Below are positions 11,074 to 22,992 of a stretch of 64,000 bases of DNA, piece by piece. This DNA comes from Holothuria scabra. Taxonomy: Eukaryota; Echinodermata; Holothuroidea; Aspidochirotida; Holothuriidae. The notes below the pieces were generated by a model, which was not told the DNA's origin, did not search any database, and worked only from the letters and a program-made list of their open reading frames with translations. Position numbers and translations under genes: made by a program. How positions within the stretch are numbered: the stretch's first letter is position 1; the number at the start of each line of letters is the position of its first letter. The DNA is taken from positions 17,811,318-17,875,317 of the forward strand of contig CM074188.1 in the NCBI GenBank assembly GCA_037179385.1, written 5' to 3'.

Positions 11074-13179
11074 CTAAACACAATAGTATAAAGGAATGTA
11101 AGACAATATAAACAACAACAGGGGCAATAATATCTCTTAAAAGTGGCGTAGGAAGCAAAATGAAAGTGGGGGAGGGGCGGAACGATTTTGGACCATGCAC
11201 CTCGCCCTACCCTATTGACCAAAAGGTATATTTTTAGGCTAAGTTTTTGGCTTTTTCTACGAGAAAGACCTTTACTTTTTTATCTGATTTTTTTCTTAAG
11301 CATGAACACTATTAGAAACTTAATTTGCGCCTAAAATTTGGGTTCTTTTACGCATTTGTAAAGATGGTGCTTGTGTTGCAGAAAATAGTTTAGATTCAGG
11401 GTTTTCTTTAGGGGGATTTGAATATTCAGGGAACTATCGAAGAATATGCGTTTCCTAATAGCATTTTTTGAGATATCATGTGGAATGAAGATAGATCGTT
11501 GTTGTTACATAATGTTATCCAAGGAGTGCGGACTGAGGCCTCTCCAGAAAATTTGCCTTTTTAGACAGAATACTTAAAACTGAACAGCCTATTTTGAAGA
11601 AAATTTAGTAGGGAAATGGCACTTTATCGTCTCGGAGAAGTTAACCACAAACTGCTTAATGAGCGACCACTTACTTCACTAGGGGTAGCAATTAATAAGG
11701 GCGCGCGCAGCGGGAGGTAAATTTTGCTTTTTTTAAAACTAATAATTACAAATATGGAGCATTTATTAGGACGAATTCGAAATTTTATGAAAGAAAAATT
11801 GGGTAAACCGCACTGTATTTGACTGGTGCTCTAAAATGGCAAATTTCCGAATTTTTAACTTTTTTGATCCAGGGAACAATCTCCCCCAGCCTCCTGTAGC
11901 TACGTCACTTCTCTGCAATATTGAATATTGATAACATTTTGACTTCAATATCTAAAGAATCTATCTTCACAGACTACTCAACTGACAGGATTGAGATGTA
12001 TTTGAGGATAGAGGTTTATGAGAGCATTTGGGTACGGTAGTACCAGTGGTTCCCTGCCTGGAATATGAAGTTTTGCTCGAAAGACTATTATGGCGCGGAG
12101 CGTAAAGAAAATTGTGAAAAATCGCGACCCACCCGACAGCCGCAAATGGCATGTCTCGGGCTTGTAAGTAGAGTTAAGCTTTCCGATTTTTCTTTCAAGT
12201 GTGATCACCACTGTATGAAGGACGTATTGCGGCTCTCGAAGCGCGCCGAAATTTTAGCCCCTTTTAAGCAAATATACATAGATATGGAGCTTGCATTGCA
12301 CAAAGGTTTAGATTCTGGATTTCCTGTGAGGAAATCTGAAGAGTTTGGGAATTACTGAAGAATCTGCACTTCTTTCATATTTTGGTGGCAAATCTGAGAA
12401 TGATTGCTTTTTCTTAAGTCGTCCCGACTCTCTGGCAAAGAGCCGTTCGGCGAAACCAAACTATAATCTGCTTTCTGAAGAAGCTAGATTACGCGACGAC
12501 TGAATCGTTGGTGCTACATATGTTATCTTAGGCCCACGAACTGACACTCTCCGATCACATCTCAAAGTTTCCCAAACTTTGTTGCCCTTTGTGGAAAAAA
12601 TACTTCAAAATCAAGAGCTTTCATTGAAGAAAATTTGGAATTCTTTTAGAGACAGTTTACAAAATTAGCAATACAGCTGCCGGTGTCTCTTGATATGTGG
12701 GGTCACATATGTTAAATACCCGATTTTGTCATTCCCAGAGCTCGGAAAAGTGCACCAAACTGTTTAATGAGCGAGAACTAATGCACCTTTTTTTTTTGAG
12801 GCGGGCCAAGCGCGCCGGAAATTTTTCTTTTTTGAGATTTGGAAAAATGAAAAAAGGGAATCTGACCCGGGAAGTGCGGGGAGGGCGGAAGCATACTTCC
12901 GCTCCCTCATTTTTCACTGGGGCTGTCTTCCCCAGCCCCCGCTTCCTACGCCTATATATCCCTTAACAAAATTCCGCATATTTGAAAGTGGAACGAAAGT
13001 TTGAACTTCATTTGAAGATTAATACATAATCAAACTTCAATTTAAATCAATGTAAAGGAGCCTGCTACTTGCTTTGTAAGGTTTGTGTTCGTACTTTCTT
13101 TATTTCTATTTTATTTTATGTTATTTATTTATTTTTTATACTTTTTTTGGAAAATGTAGACTATTGGTTTCAAAACTTG

Positions 13180-13760
13180 ACAGCAAAACAGTACTGCTAG
13201 TTTCACTAGATTTGTTACCAATAAAATCTTACTTGAAGTTGCTCCGGAAATTGTACACCAGTGTAATGACGATAGAATTACCCTTAAATTAACACCTTAA
13301 TAACTCACAAACACCTTAAAACCCAGGCGCTTCACCGCTGGACCCCCACCGGGACACACAATGAACTACCCATCAACTTCTTCCTTTCTAGTTCATCTCC
13401 TCACTTTTCAAAATGCCAGCCGGATCCGCTCTTGGTAGTTGAATCACTAGTTTTTTTTTGCTACCAATGTGTTACTTGAAGTTACGGTAACCATAGAATT
13501 AATTTTTAGACCAGTATTTAGTCAAAAGAAATACCCTAAAGTAACTGCTTAATACCTCACAAACACCATATAACCCAGGAGCTTCCGGAAGCTTGTCCCT
13601 CTGCACCCCCACAAGGACTTTTCCTCTGAACCCCACCAAGGCCCCTAAGGGGGGCTCCTGGACCCCATCAATGAGCCTCGCTCTTCGCGCTCGGTGGCGC
13701 CTGCGGCACATTGATTGGAGACTAACAGTGTCCCCTGCCAAATTGTTTTGGCCCAATTGC
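13180..13760 (+). repeat. Dispersed repeat E, two tandem copies
   Basis: The first copy carries GTTACCAATAAAATCTTACT and CACAAACACCTTAAAACCCA. The second ends with CCCCACCAAGGCCCCTAAGG and TCCTGGACCCCATCAATGAG. The open frames here are on low-complexity GC-rich repeat sequence, so no gene is called. Confidence 0.6.
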
Positions 13761-15829
13761 CCCCCAAAAATGAAAAGTCTGGTGGCGATACTGATTGCAA
13801 CCCCGAATACTAAAATGTTCATTTTTCAAAACCATCAACAGATCAAAGTTTGGGAAACTTTCCGTGTGGATTCTAAAACTGACAAATGACATTATGTGAC
13901 AACTGATTATCAAAGACAACAGTCAGCGTCAGTTCTGTTTTCTCAAATTTTCTATTATGAAGTCCACATTTTCTCTACTATGAGCTCTTGATTTTCATAT
14001 ATTTGTCCGCAAAGACAACAAAGTTTCGAAGACATTTTAAATACCGTTTGGGAGGAGGCTCAACCCGCAAGCCTGAGATCAAATTATGTTAAACATCGTT
14101 CATGCAGTCTCAGAGTTGCTAATAGAAAGGGTAGATTTTCAGCCAGTGCGAGTTCCTATTCACTCTTTCAACGCCTGCTTACCATATGTACTATGGATTG
14201 TTGAGAGCACGATGTGCTTTTGCCGTGATATAAAAATAAATCAGAATTCAACATTCCCTGCAACTGCAATGCAACTTAACATTTTAAAAAAACAATTGTT
14301 TCAAAAGGTAAAAATTTCGTCGCGTTTCGCGCGCCTCAAGTCGCGCACCTTCTAATCACAGATATTAAGGTAAATCGGTTTAGAACAATATCGTAAAGTA
14401 GGAGTGCTGACTCCCCCTGGAAAAAGTCTAGCTGCGCCGATGGGCTCATTATTTAGTGATTTTAACTTTGTATGACGTGATTTATTTCTGAATCATGGCT
14501 GAGCACCGTCGTCTTAAACTCCATATCACAATAGGTTTTTTATATCCCTATGAAACTTGGGTTTGCCGTAAGTGACATCCATAAGGTAGGGGACCACTAA
14601 CTGCAATAGTCGTGCCTGGGAAAATGTTTACTGACAGAGTAAGTGCCTTAAAAAAATTAGGGACGTTGTTTCCAACTGTGTTATTTATAACAAATAATCC
14701 TTTTTGCATTTGGATTTTGTAGACAATAAGTTGAAGTACAGGCTGGGCAGAATTCAAGGCAATTTGAAGAATTTTAGTACTTTTTTTTATTGTATTACTC
14801 CGCTTTGTGAAATGCTGTTTTTGAGTAGCTATTATGGCGGGAAACACATACCTATCATTCATGGCTCTCTAGCTCAAAATTTCAATGGTCATGGTATTTA
14901 AATCTAAAACTGCCATGAAAGCCCGCATTAAGGGCTTCGGTCAGCGGGGTAGCATGGTTGAAAACTTTTACTGGGAGCTAGGTGGAACGGAATTAGCTTG
15001 ATTTAGTCTGTAAGTCAATGGGACATGTAATTAGTGGCCCGCTACCCATAGAAGCGCTTGACGGATTAATCATATACTGGAAGTTTAAAGCCAGTCGTTT
15101 TTTTTTCTGACAGTCCTTTTAGTCAGATTTTCATCAGTGCATGCGCTTCTCCTGTCACTGTCTGTGAACAGAATCCGTTTTCTTGTAGTTTCTCCGTTAA
15201 ATTTATTTTTCCTAATAGAAACGCCTGTAAATTACATGTATGTATGCCTATAAGTTAATGCATTATCAATCTGTTAATGGCATGGTACTGTATTTATCAT
15301 CATGGTATTCATGCCTGGCATTGCCAGTTCTCATACTTAGGAAAAATATATCCTGCCGTTTGACCCCCCCCCCCCCCCCAAAAAAAAAAGAAAAACCTAA
15401 CACCGCGCCTGAAATGAAAAAATCCCCTCAAACACATGGAAAATGCCATTTCCGACTGTCTGAGAGGTTGTAATTTTCAAAATTTTCCGTACGATCTGCC
15501 TTAATCAAAGGCGGCTCTCAGTTCGAGTAGGCTTTCAGGCAGGATAACATGCTTCCTTGCTGCCTAGAGAATCACATTAATTTTCAATGAATGGCTTTCT
15601 CCATAGTTCATCCCCCTTCCGACTCTTTCATTTCCCCTGTTGACTAGGGGTTGTAGAATATGTCCACGCTGTTTGGGAATGGGAAAGGGAAACCAAATTT
15701 AAACTTGAACCATACTGAAAATGAATTAAAATACTTAACTTTTAATCGAGTCGATTGACGCTATATAGCACATTCGTATTGGCGTGTCGTTAAATCTCAT
15801 CTAACTAACTGACTAGCTAACCAACTTTT

Positions 15830-16110
15830 TCAAAATATTTGCCGCCGGATCCGCTTTTGTTAGTACTTTTATGTTTACGGTAACAATAAAATCTTACTTT
15901 CAGTTCCCCAGTAAATATTTAGTTATTTTAGCCAGTGTTTACTCAATAAATTAACCTTTAAATCACAAATAGAGTTAAACCCAGGAGCTTTCGGGGCTGC
16001 GATCCCTGGGTCCCCAGCAGGGATCCTTAAGCGGACCCCTGGACCTCACCCTGCGGACTCGCTCTTCGCGCCTGGAGGCGCCTCCAGTGCCATGAATAAG
16101 TCCCCTGCAA
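15830..16110 (+). repeat. Dispersed repeat E, single copy
   Basis: GCCGCCGGATCCGCTTTTGT, AACAATAAAATCTTACTTTC, GAGTTAAACCCAGGAGCTTT and the GC-rich end CCCCTGGACCTCACCCTG-like follow the same order as at 9000-9480. Confidence 0.55.
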
Positions 16111-16950
16111 AATCCTTTTATGCCTCCAGGACCTCTAAAGAATGAAAAATTAAAATAACAAGGGAATTTGATCTCTTAAGAGTGCAATTACAGTCCTTTC
16201 GACTAGAAGACATGGAACTCCATACAAAGACTGATGAAAAAATGCAGACTCGTCTGCCACCGAGATCACAATCCAAATCACAATGACAAGTCTTTGTTTG
16301 ACTGTTAGGGTTGTATTAAAAGATTATGCTTGCATTACTTATTCTGAAGTCCCCCGACCGTCTGGAAAAGGCCGTTCGTTGAAACCAAAACTTTCACTGC
16401 TTCCCGAAGAAGCTATTACAAGGACAATACGTGACCAACCTCACGGCCTTGATACAGACCTGTCAACTCTACCGGTTTTTCCGGGAGACTCCCTGATTTT
16501 TGCCCAAATCTCCCGGCCTTCCGGTTTCATACCCTAATATCCCGGTTTTTCACTGTTCCGTTCCTAAATTGCGACATTTCTGAAAATAGCCAAAGCAGTT
16601 AATACTAAACTTTGTTGATTAAGTTTTGAGCAATCGGCCACATTAATAAGCGTATTCTGCTTCGTTATACCAGGGAGCTGTTATCTGCAAGCTCCCTGGT
16701 TAGACTGTTTACGCTCGCCTCACGTCTAGTCTACATGCATACAGTAGGACGTACATGTACCTGCAACGTACGTAGATTTATACATCGAAGGCAACGTGCA
16801 CTGCATTGCGCATGTCGCGCTCTTGCACTCAGTCCAATTCGTACTTAACACGTACACAAGTTTGAGACGTACTCGTTTTCGAGTATTAATACCATTTCAG
16901 ATTAAAATTACTAACCTCCCAATGTTTCCTCTAACTCCCTTTATTTCGAC

Positions 16951-17008
16951 TCTGAAAAATGAAATTCTCCCTATTTTGACTCTGAAAAATGAAATTCTCC
17001 CTATTTTG
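16951..17008 (+). repeat. Two-copy 28-base tandem repeat
   Basis: GACTCTGAAAAATGAAATTC followed by TCCCTATTTT occurs twice head to tail. Confidence 0.85.
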
Positions 17009-17091
17009 AAGTCAGTTGGGTTGAAAGGTCTGCTCCAAACCATTTACATTATTGCTCTGTCATGCATGGCTCCATTCTAGACTGGATGAAA

Positions 17092-17137
17092 GAGAACAGA
17101 AACTACGCATGATCTTAGCCAAAAGGCCGAGAAGCGA
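17092..17137 (-). ncRNA. 5' fragment of U2 snRNA (pseudogene or repeat head)
   Basis: The minus strand reads TCGCTTCTCGGCCTTTTGGC and continues TAAGATCA. This matches the highly conserved first 28 bases of animal U2 snRNA after its initial A. It goes on as TGCGTAGTTTCTGTTCT where U2 has AGTGTAGTATCTGTTCT. The branch-recognition hexamer GTAGTA is therefore changed to GTAGTT, and similarity fades after about 46 bases. No Sm site or 3' stem-loops follow. It is a truncated retrocopy or the head of a U2-derived SINE, not a working U2 gene. Confidence 0.7.
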
Positions 17138-17587
17138 GCCACTATCTGAACATCTCTAACAAAGTGCTTTCATTAAGCCCGCTGAAGGCACGGACTTCCG
17201 ATACATGGACAGAGAGTACTGCGCGGTAGATCGTCGCTACCGTACGTGTGAGAAAAAGTGCCCCAAGATGGCCGTCTGCTATGGTTTTGTGTGAAATTTT
17301 GGACTTGCTCAAGTATATCCCCATATTTTGCAAGAAAGTTGAAATATTTTTGAAATATGGCTAGGCAAGGTCAAAATCACTTCACTAAATATTGCAGGAA
17401 TATGATATTGTTTCCCATTCAAGTTAAACTTTTGCTTGAAATATTACAGAGTCGTCGTCAAATCAGACGATTTATAGGTTCACGGCGGCCATCTTGGTGC
17501 GCCTTTTTTGTCCCAGTCGGTGGCGACCATCTACGGATAGGACGTACACGTTACATGCACTGTCCATGTATATATGTCCGTGGCTGA

Positions 17588-17745
17588 AGGACACTAGACA
17601 CATTTTAGGACACATGTGTTGCAGCAGCTGCCAAAACACCTTGTGTCCGAAAATGTAGCCAGTGTGTACAGAGCAGACACAAGCGGCAACATGTGTCGCA
17701 ACGTGTGCAGCGACATGTGTCCTGAATTGTGCCTAGTGTATACAG
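17588..17745. mobile_element. Foldback element rich in ACATGTGTCC words
   Basis: GGACACTAGACACATTTTAG then GACACATGT at the left is mirrored by ACATGTGTCCTGAATTGTGC then CTAGTGTA at the right. Palindromic ACATGTGT words also fill the centre. It is about 155 bases with no coding capacity. Confidence 0.6.
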
Positions 17746-19680
17746 GACACAAAAATGTGAGAGTAACTTAAGGACACACCAAGCAAACTATCTTCCTCAA
17801 AAAGGATTAAAATGCTCTCAGTATATGAATTCTCTGATAGTACGGTACCTGATTGGATCAGGGACTTGATAGTGCAACTCCTTGATTGTACAGGTTGCTT
17901 CATAACCAGGACGTTGCTAGAGAGACTCCAGCAACTCCCTGCTTTAACTTTTTCCGTAATACCTCCTTGATCTCACCAATATAGACTGTCGTAACACTCC
18001 AAGGCCCCTTGGTTATGAACCTCTGACGTTTGGACAAAAGTCACTCATGTATAGACATTCAGTATACCAGCACTCACCTATGATGTCCCTCAAGTTATGG
18101 CTGTCACACTTCTTCCGCGAAGATCAAGTCAACACTGACGGAGGGAATAGAAGATATTACATACAAAGACGTTTGATGAAATTCCTCATTCGGGTAAAAG
18201 AAGAAAAACAGTTATTAAGTCACTTGTTAGTTGGTGTAATGCCAATCGATAATCAAAACCTGAATTAGAAATTAGATATTGCATTATCACCTAAACAGAG
18301 AAGCTTGCCAAGAGATTAGGCGTATGATCTTGCACAATTTCGAAATAAATGTTTGTCAATACTTGAGAAAACTGTTTGCGTATTTAAACTGACATCACGT
18401 GTTTTTCCAAAGTGGTCAACACACTCGAAGAAACGTGTAGTTCAAAACGTGACATCACATTTAGCCTGAGTTATTTGGAGGTAAAGGTCCCAACGATGGG
18501 ACTATTACTTTTTTCCATTGCTATGGAGGTTGTGTACCGACGTCTCTGTGTTGCGCATTGCGTCCATTGTCCAATAATTGTAACTAAGATGATATCGTTA
18601 GTGCGTAGCTGTAACACACTAACTGCGCATGATCAGTGGCGTCCAATGTGCCAAAATGCCAACCTGCCTGACCTCTAGCGATAAGTGCAAAATTCACAAT
18701 ATGTTGCATTGCAATAGTTCAACGCATCTTAACAATCTTGTTTCGGTGAAGATCAAATAAATACTTGACTACTTTGCTTCAAAATAATGCCATGAAGTAA
18801 ATTAGTACAACGTACTATTGACAACGGCATGTAGCATGAATCTGAATTTGCCAAATGTACGCACTTTATTTATTTTGTAAGTCATAACTATTTGTTAGCT
18901 AGTTAGGGTAGTTACATAAATGGGATTTAAAGACTCATCATCACGAATGTGTTGTATAGTGTCAGCTAGATAACAAAGCAAAGTTCAAGTTCGACTCAAG
19001 TACGATCCAAGATCAATTTCGTTTTGAGTTCTCTCCATTAGTTGCTTTTTGACAGCTAAGCAGGAAACAGCATGGGCATGTTCTGCAACTCCGAGTCCAT
19101 ATTGATTCTGGGAGTGAAATACAAGTCAGTGAACCAGTCTTCTTGTAGTTTTGTCCCTTTAAGTATCATAATGGCACTTTAAATATCTATTTGTTTTTAT
19201 TGGAACTGCTTAGGTCACCATGGACAATCTTTGCCCATACATATGCATTAAAATGACAGAAAGGGTTGACGTGGAAATTAAGTCAATTCCCTTGTATAAT
19301 AGTTTGTGAAAAGGTAAAAAATTATCATATGATGAACTTAGCAAATAGTTAGCAGGAGATGCACTATTCAGTGGTTTCTAAGTGCAGTTACACGGTACGT
19401 GCTGCGGAATGCTGATTAGCTTAACTTCGGTGTTGTAAGTATGTAGTCACATGACAATTTCGGCTCCTAAAGCCAGGTTTTTTGTAACGTTTAAGTGTTA
19501 AGCAATTTATTTGTGACTTTTTTCATCTTCTTTGATTCAGTGTTTGTACCATGTGGTACTACATATTGACAAAATAATGAATTGCAATGTATCTGCATGT
19601 TAGTGCGCGGATGTAACAAGTAGAACTTTTGCTTCCAACATAATCAAAATATTATGCAGTTTAAACTTGCTTTTGTGAAG

Positions 19681-19880
19681 GATATAGTCTTGGTCAAGAC
19701 GTTATTACACCTTTCCTACCAGAACTTAATATAGGGCGGGCTTTAAACTGACTGTTTTGCAGATAAGTTACCTTCAGAAATACAGAGCTGAGAATTTCTA
19801 AAGGTAATAGAGGGCGTACTCAAAAAAGTAGCAGATGTTGTAGTACAACTAGTATTACGGTCTTGACCAAGACTATGAAG
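19681..19880. mobile_element. Foldback element with TAGTCTTGGTCAAGAC arms
   Basis: The arm GATATAGTCTTGGTCAAGAC at 19681-19700 pairs with GTCTTGACCAAGACTATGAA at 19860-19879. The adjacent GTTATTAC and GTATTACG also match. The arm core (CTTGGTCAAG) is itself palindromic. Confidence 0.6.
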
Positions 19881-20870
19881 GATATAATAAAGTTTTGACT
19901 TCAATGTCTCTTTCTTACATAACAATTTTGTCTCTTCTTATTAATCAGTGAATGCAGCAATATGGTACACATTTACAAGACAATAACATTACTGTAACTC
20001 TGCATGTTAATGAGCAAAACAAACATATACGTACTACATTTAAACATTTCTCTCCAACATAATTCGATTTTAATGTATTTTGAGTTTGTTTAAACGATAA
20101 CCCTGCACCTTTTACTTCAATGGTCCATTTTTATGTGACCAAACTGAATTCATCAACGTCCCACTTATAAAAGAAAATTATTGGAAAAGAAGTAGACAGT
20201 CTCTGAATGCAGTCTGTGTGCTATCATAGGCTATTGTGGTACACACTCTTGAGTTGTCAATTTCCTTTTCAACTTGGATTGCAAACTTAAATTTATATAG
20301 TGAGTTGTACCGGTGACTTTACAGACATCTGGATAGATAAACACGAACTTTGCATAAGTTTGACACCCATCACCCCATCATGTATAAACAGACGGTGACC
20401 TTGACAAATATTTTCTGGCGGCACAAGGTGAAGTGTGCTAGGAAACCCTTTAAAGTTTGCTCAAATCTTGTACAAAGTTTACCCAGGGTGTAGGTAACGT
20501 GTACTTATTTTAATTGTCAATAGGGGATTTTCTTAAGACCTACATTTACGACGGATGCGATTTTTGCTTGCGCACTAGCCTGTGTCGAGTCTGTCCGGCG
20601 GATTTCGTTCAACTTCCATACCTCCCACTGGAAACACAATGGCTGTTACCTCCTTTGTGTTACACCCCCTGGAAGGCTGCGCATATTCGATATGGAGGTT
20701 GAAAGAGTCAAGCCGAGTGTACAATGTAATTTGCCGAATAGCGTTGAGAAAGGCTACTTGCTCATGTGAAATAAGTTGAACGCATGAATCTAAAACGAAT
20801 GTGCAAGCTGCACCTCGTGCGATGCAGTTTTATGAAGCTTGAGATTTTACATGCAACAAGGATTATGTCC

Positions 20871-20935
20871 TATAGACGAATCCAAGCAGTGAGATGATGG
20901 TCTGAATGAAGTCGGCCATCAGCCATCAGCTTTAA
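20871..20935. mobile_element. Fragment of the TATAGACGAATCC foldback family
   Basis: TATAGACGAATCCAAGCAGT is followed by GGTCTGA and GGCCATCAGCCATCAGCTTT. These are the same words as one half of 58106-58361. Confidence 0.45.
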
Positions 20936-21626
20936 ATTCTTTCAGATTCTTTATTTACCTGTATCATGGGTACATAGCACGTGGGAGTCTTGATTCCCTC
21001 ATTTTCACTGGATATGAGAGTTTGAAATTGCATGTAGGCAACTTAATTAAGATGAGTTAAGGCTGAAGGACATCTCTACGAATGACTGACTAGATGAAGA
21101 GGTCGTAACCAAAACATTTGGCCAACAGTTTAAGTGAGAAAAGACCACATGCGCGGTGCAGACAACTTCCTGACGAACAACACTGCAGTTAAAACAAAAT
21201 AGCTTAATATGACAAGGTGCCATGTATCTCATTGGGAAATGTTTGAAGTGTATTTCTATATAGTCCTCGTGGCAGTTGTGAATCAAGTGGATTTTTACTG
21301 ACGACAACGCAGAGCAGGGGGACGAGCATTTGCTAAGTAAGCTTAAATATCTGCACGTATGCGTTAATATCTTACAGGTGTTTTACTTTTGAACTACTAG
21401 ACTAGGAGTGCAAAATTTCCCAACTCCTCCTTTAAACTGATTGACTCAGTCCTATTCCATACAGACTCCAGTATGAATGGCATCACAGTCGCTACAAACT
21501 TATTTTGCACCAGCGGTTAATTCTAACCAATTGCTTGTTATATCTCATCCAATAATCTCGCATTATATATCAGGATTTAAATATAGCATACCCAATGTAA
21601 AGCAGTGATTTATCCTTATAAATCTT

Positions 21627-21870
21627 GTCTGGTCTAAAGGTAGAGCATCCGTCTCTCATGCGAAAGACCCGGGTTCGATTCCCAGGTCGAGTCCTGCCAA
21701 AGATTCTAAAAATGGAACCTACTCCCGTTCTGCGTGGTGCTCATCTTAAGCAATGGAGTAGGGAAAGCAAGCCAGCGAGCCACAACTGGATAACAGCGGT
21801 GGTCTTCTCGACTTGAAACAATAGGCTGGAAACTGGGCCTTACAACTCCATCTAACTAACTTACCAACCT
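21627..21870 (+). mobile_element. tRNA-derived SINE, full copy
   Basis: The tRNA-like head has an A box TGGTCTAAAGG (21630-21640) and a perfect B box GGTTCGATTCC (21672-21682). The body carries GGAACCTACTCCCGTTCTGC and CTGGGCCTTACAACTCCATC, and ends with a CTAACTAAC tail. The head alone is not a sound tRNA gene: the anticodon arm cannot be drawn with a 7-base loop and no 3' terminator T-run follows. Confidence 0.7.
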
Positions 21871-22816
21871 TATAAAGATTACAAATCAATCTGAAATATA
21901 TTTCACATAACTCTCAAGGGTCATTCATGAAAAAGGGTGGACTAAACAACTTGGTGATTGCAATTCCTTTTCAGTAAAGGGACATGTTGATTCATTTTTC
22001 AGAAGAATTCAGTTTAAAAACAATAACCGAGGACGCAGAATGATAAATTTATTATTCAAAATGAGGTAGTATGATAGCCTTGTTTTCAAGGAAGAGGTAC
22101 CTCACAGTTAAAATTTTAGTTATATGTTGAATAAGAACAACTTGTTCACCCAACCGTTTAAAATTTCAAATGATGCATCCTCCTTAGCTCGGTCGGTGAG
22201 ACTGAACAGTTTAAAATGATTTCATCTAATTTCTTTGTTTGCCATGTCGGCGTAATATTTTAAAGGTAATATTTGCCCTAAAGTAGGCCTAATACTATAT
22301 ACTAACTTCTACCCGCCTACTCGTGCGTAGGTCGTCTAGCGGGTGTAAACGACACATCTCTGAAAAAAAGAAAGCTGCTTCGAGAAAATGATGGGATCTG
22401 AACGGATTCAAAATGACAGTGCTATAAGCTTATAAAAGCACTGACTGCATCTTTGGATGCCGTTTTATGAATGTAAGAAGCATGTAAACAATATTTTCAT
22501 ACTAATTAAGCGGTCTTTATCCATCGATTGTTAAACAAGGAGATACAAGGAACAGTTTTTTCACGCAGTATGCGCTTGAAAGCGATTTATATCCTTTGAG
22601 GTGCCACTATTTGATTGGCAGGTCTCTTTGTTTCTGCTGTTAAATCTAATTGTGACGAAGCTCTTTTGGTGACGAATTCTTCCGTTCTTTTCCACGTAAC
22701 CCCTGAACAAAGGTGATTGTCTTCATATGCTTTGAGTTGCCGTTTGTTTCGGCCAATGACGAAGCTCATAATGAAAATTTTCAGAGGAATGACTGGAAAC
22801 AAACGTTTCAACAATA

Positions 22817-22992
22817 TAATTCAATTGTGTCTTGTTTCTCGTTAGAAGGAAGCGTTTTTCAATTATACACATTTTCCTAATTTTTAAAGAACTTTTTCAT
22901 CAATAAGAAACAAAATTGTTCATTTGTACATTTTGTACAACATAATTCAATTGTGTCTTGTTCCTCATTAGAAGGAAGCGTTTTTCAATTAC
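22817..22992 (+). repeat. Pair of direct repeats of about 52 bases
   Basis: TAATTCAATTGTGTCTTGTT followed by AGAAGGAAGCGTTTTTCAAT occurs at 22817-22870 and again at 22941-22992, with 70 bases between. The two copies differ at only a few positions. Confidence 0.8.

Larger units (their letters stand above)
11100..17090. other. No gene recognised; repeat-rich
   Basis: It holds dispersed repeat E copies. Around 12060-12960 and 11640-11900 are related degenerate repeats with GCGCGCCGAAAATTT-like words and GAGCGA. Around 12440 and 16370 is a shared block with CGTTCGGCGAAACC and CTGAAGAAGCTA-like sequence. A poly-C/poly-A run lies at 15364-15389. No splice-bounded coding exon was seen. Confidence 0.5.

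Noticed and set aside
12697..12966. 89-codon frame rich in Arg and Lys
   Set aside because: It lies in a degenerate repeat with GCGCGCCGGAAATTTTT words. A matching frame is open on the other strand, as expected from composition.
9000..13760. Short open frames over GC-rich CCCCTGGACCCC segments
   Set aside because: They are part of dispersed repeat E and open only because of base composition.
21625..21700. Ordinary tRNA gene
   Set aside because: The promoter boxes are good, but the anticodon arm cannot be drawn with a 7-base loop, and a SINE body follows instead of a terminator.
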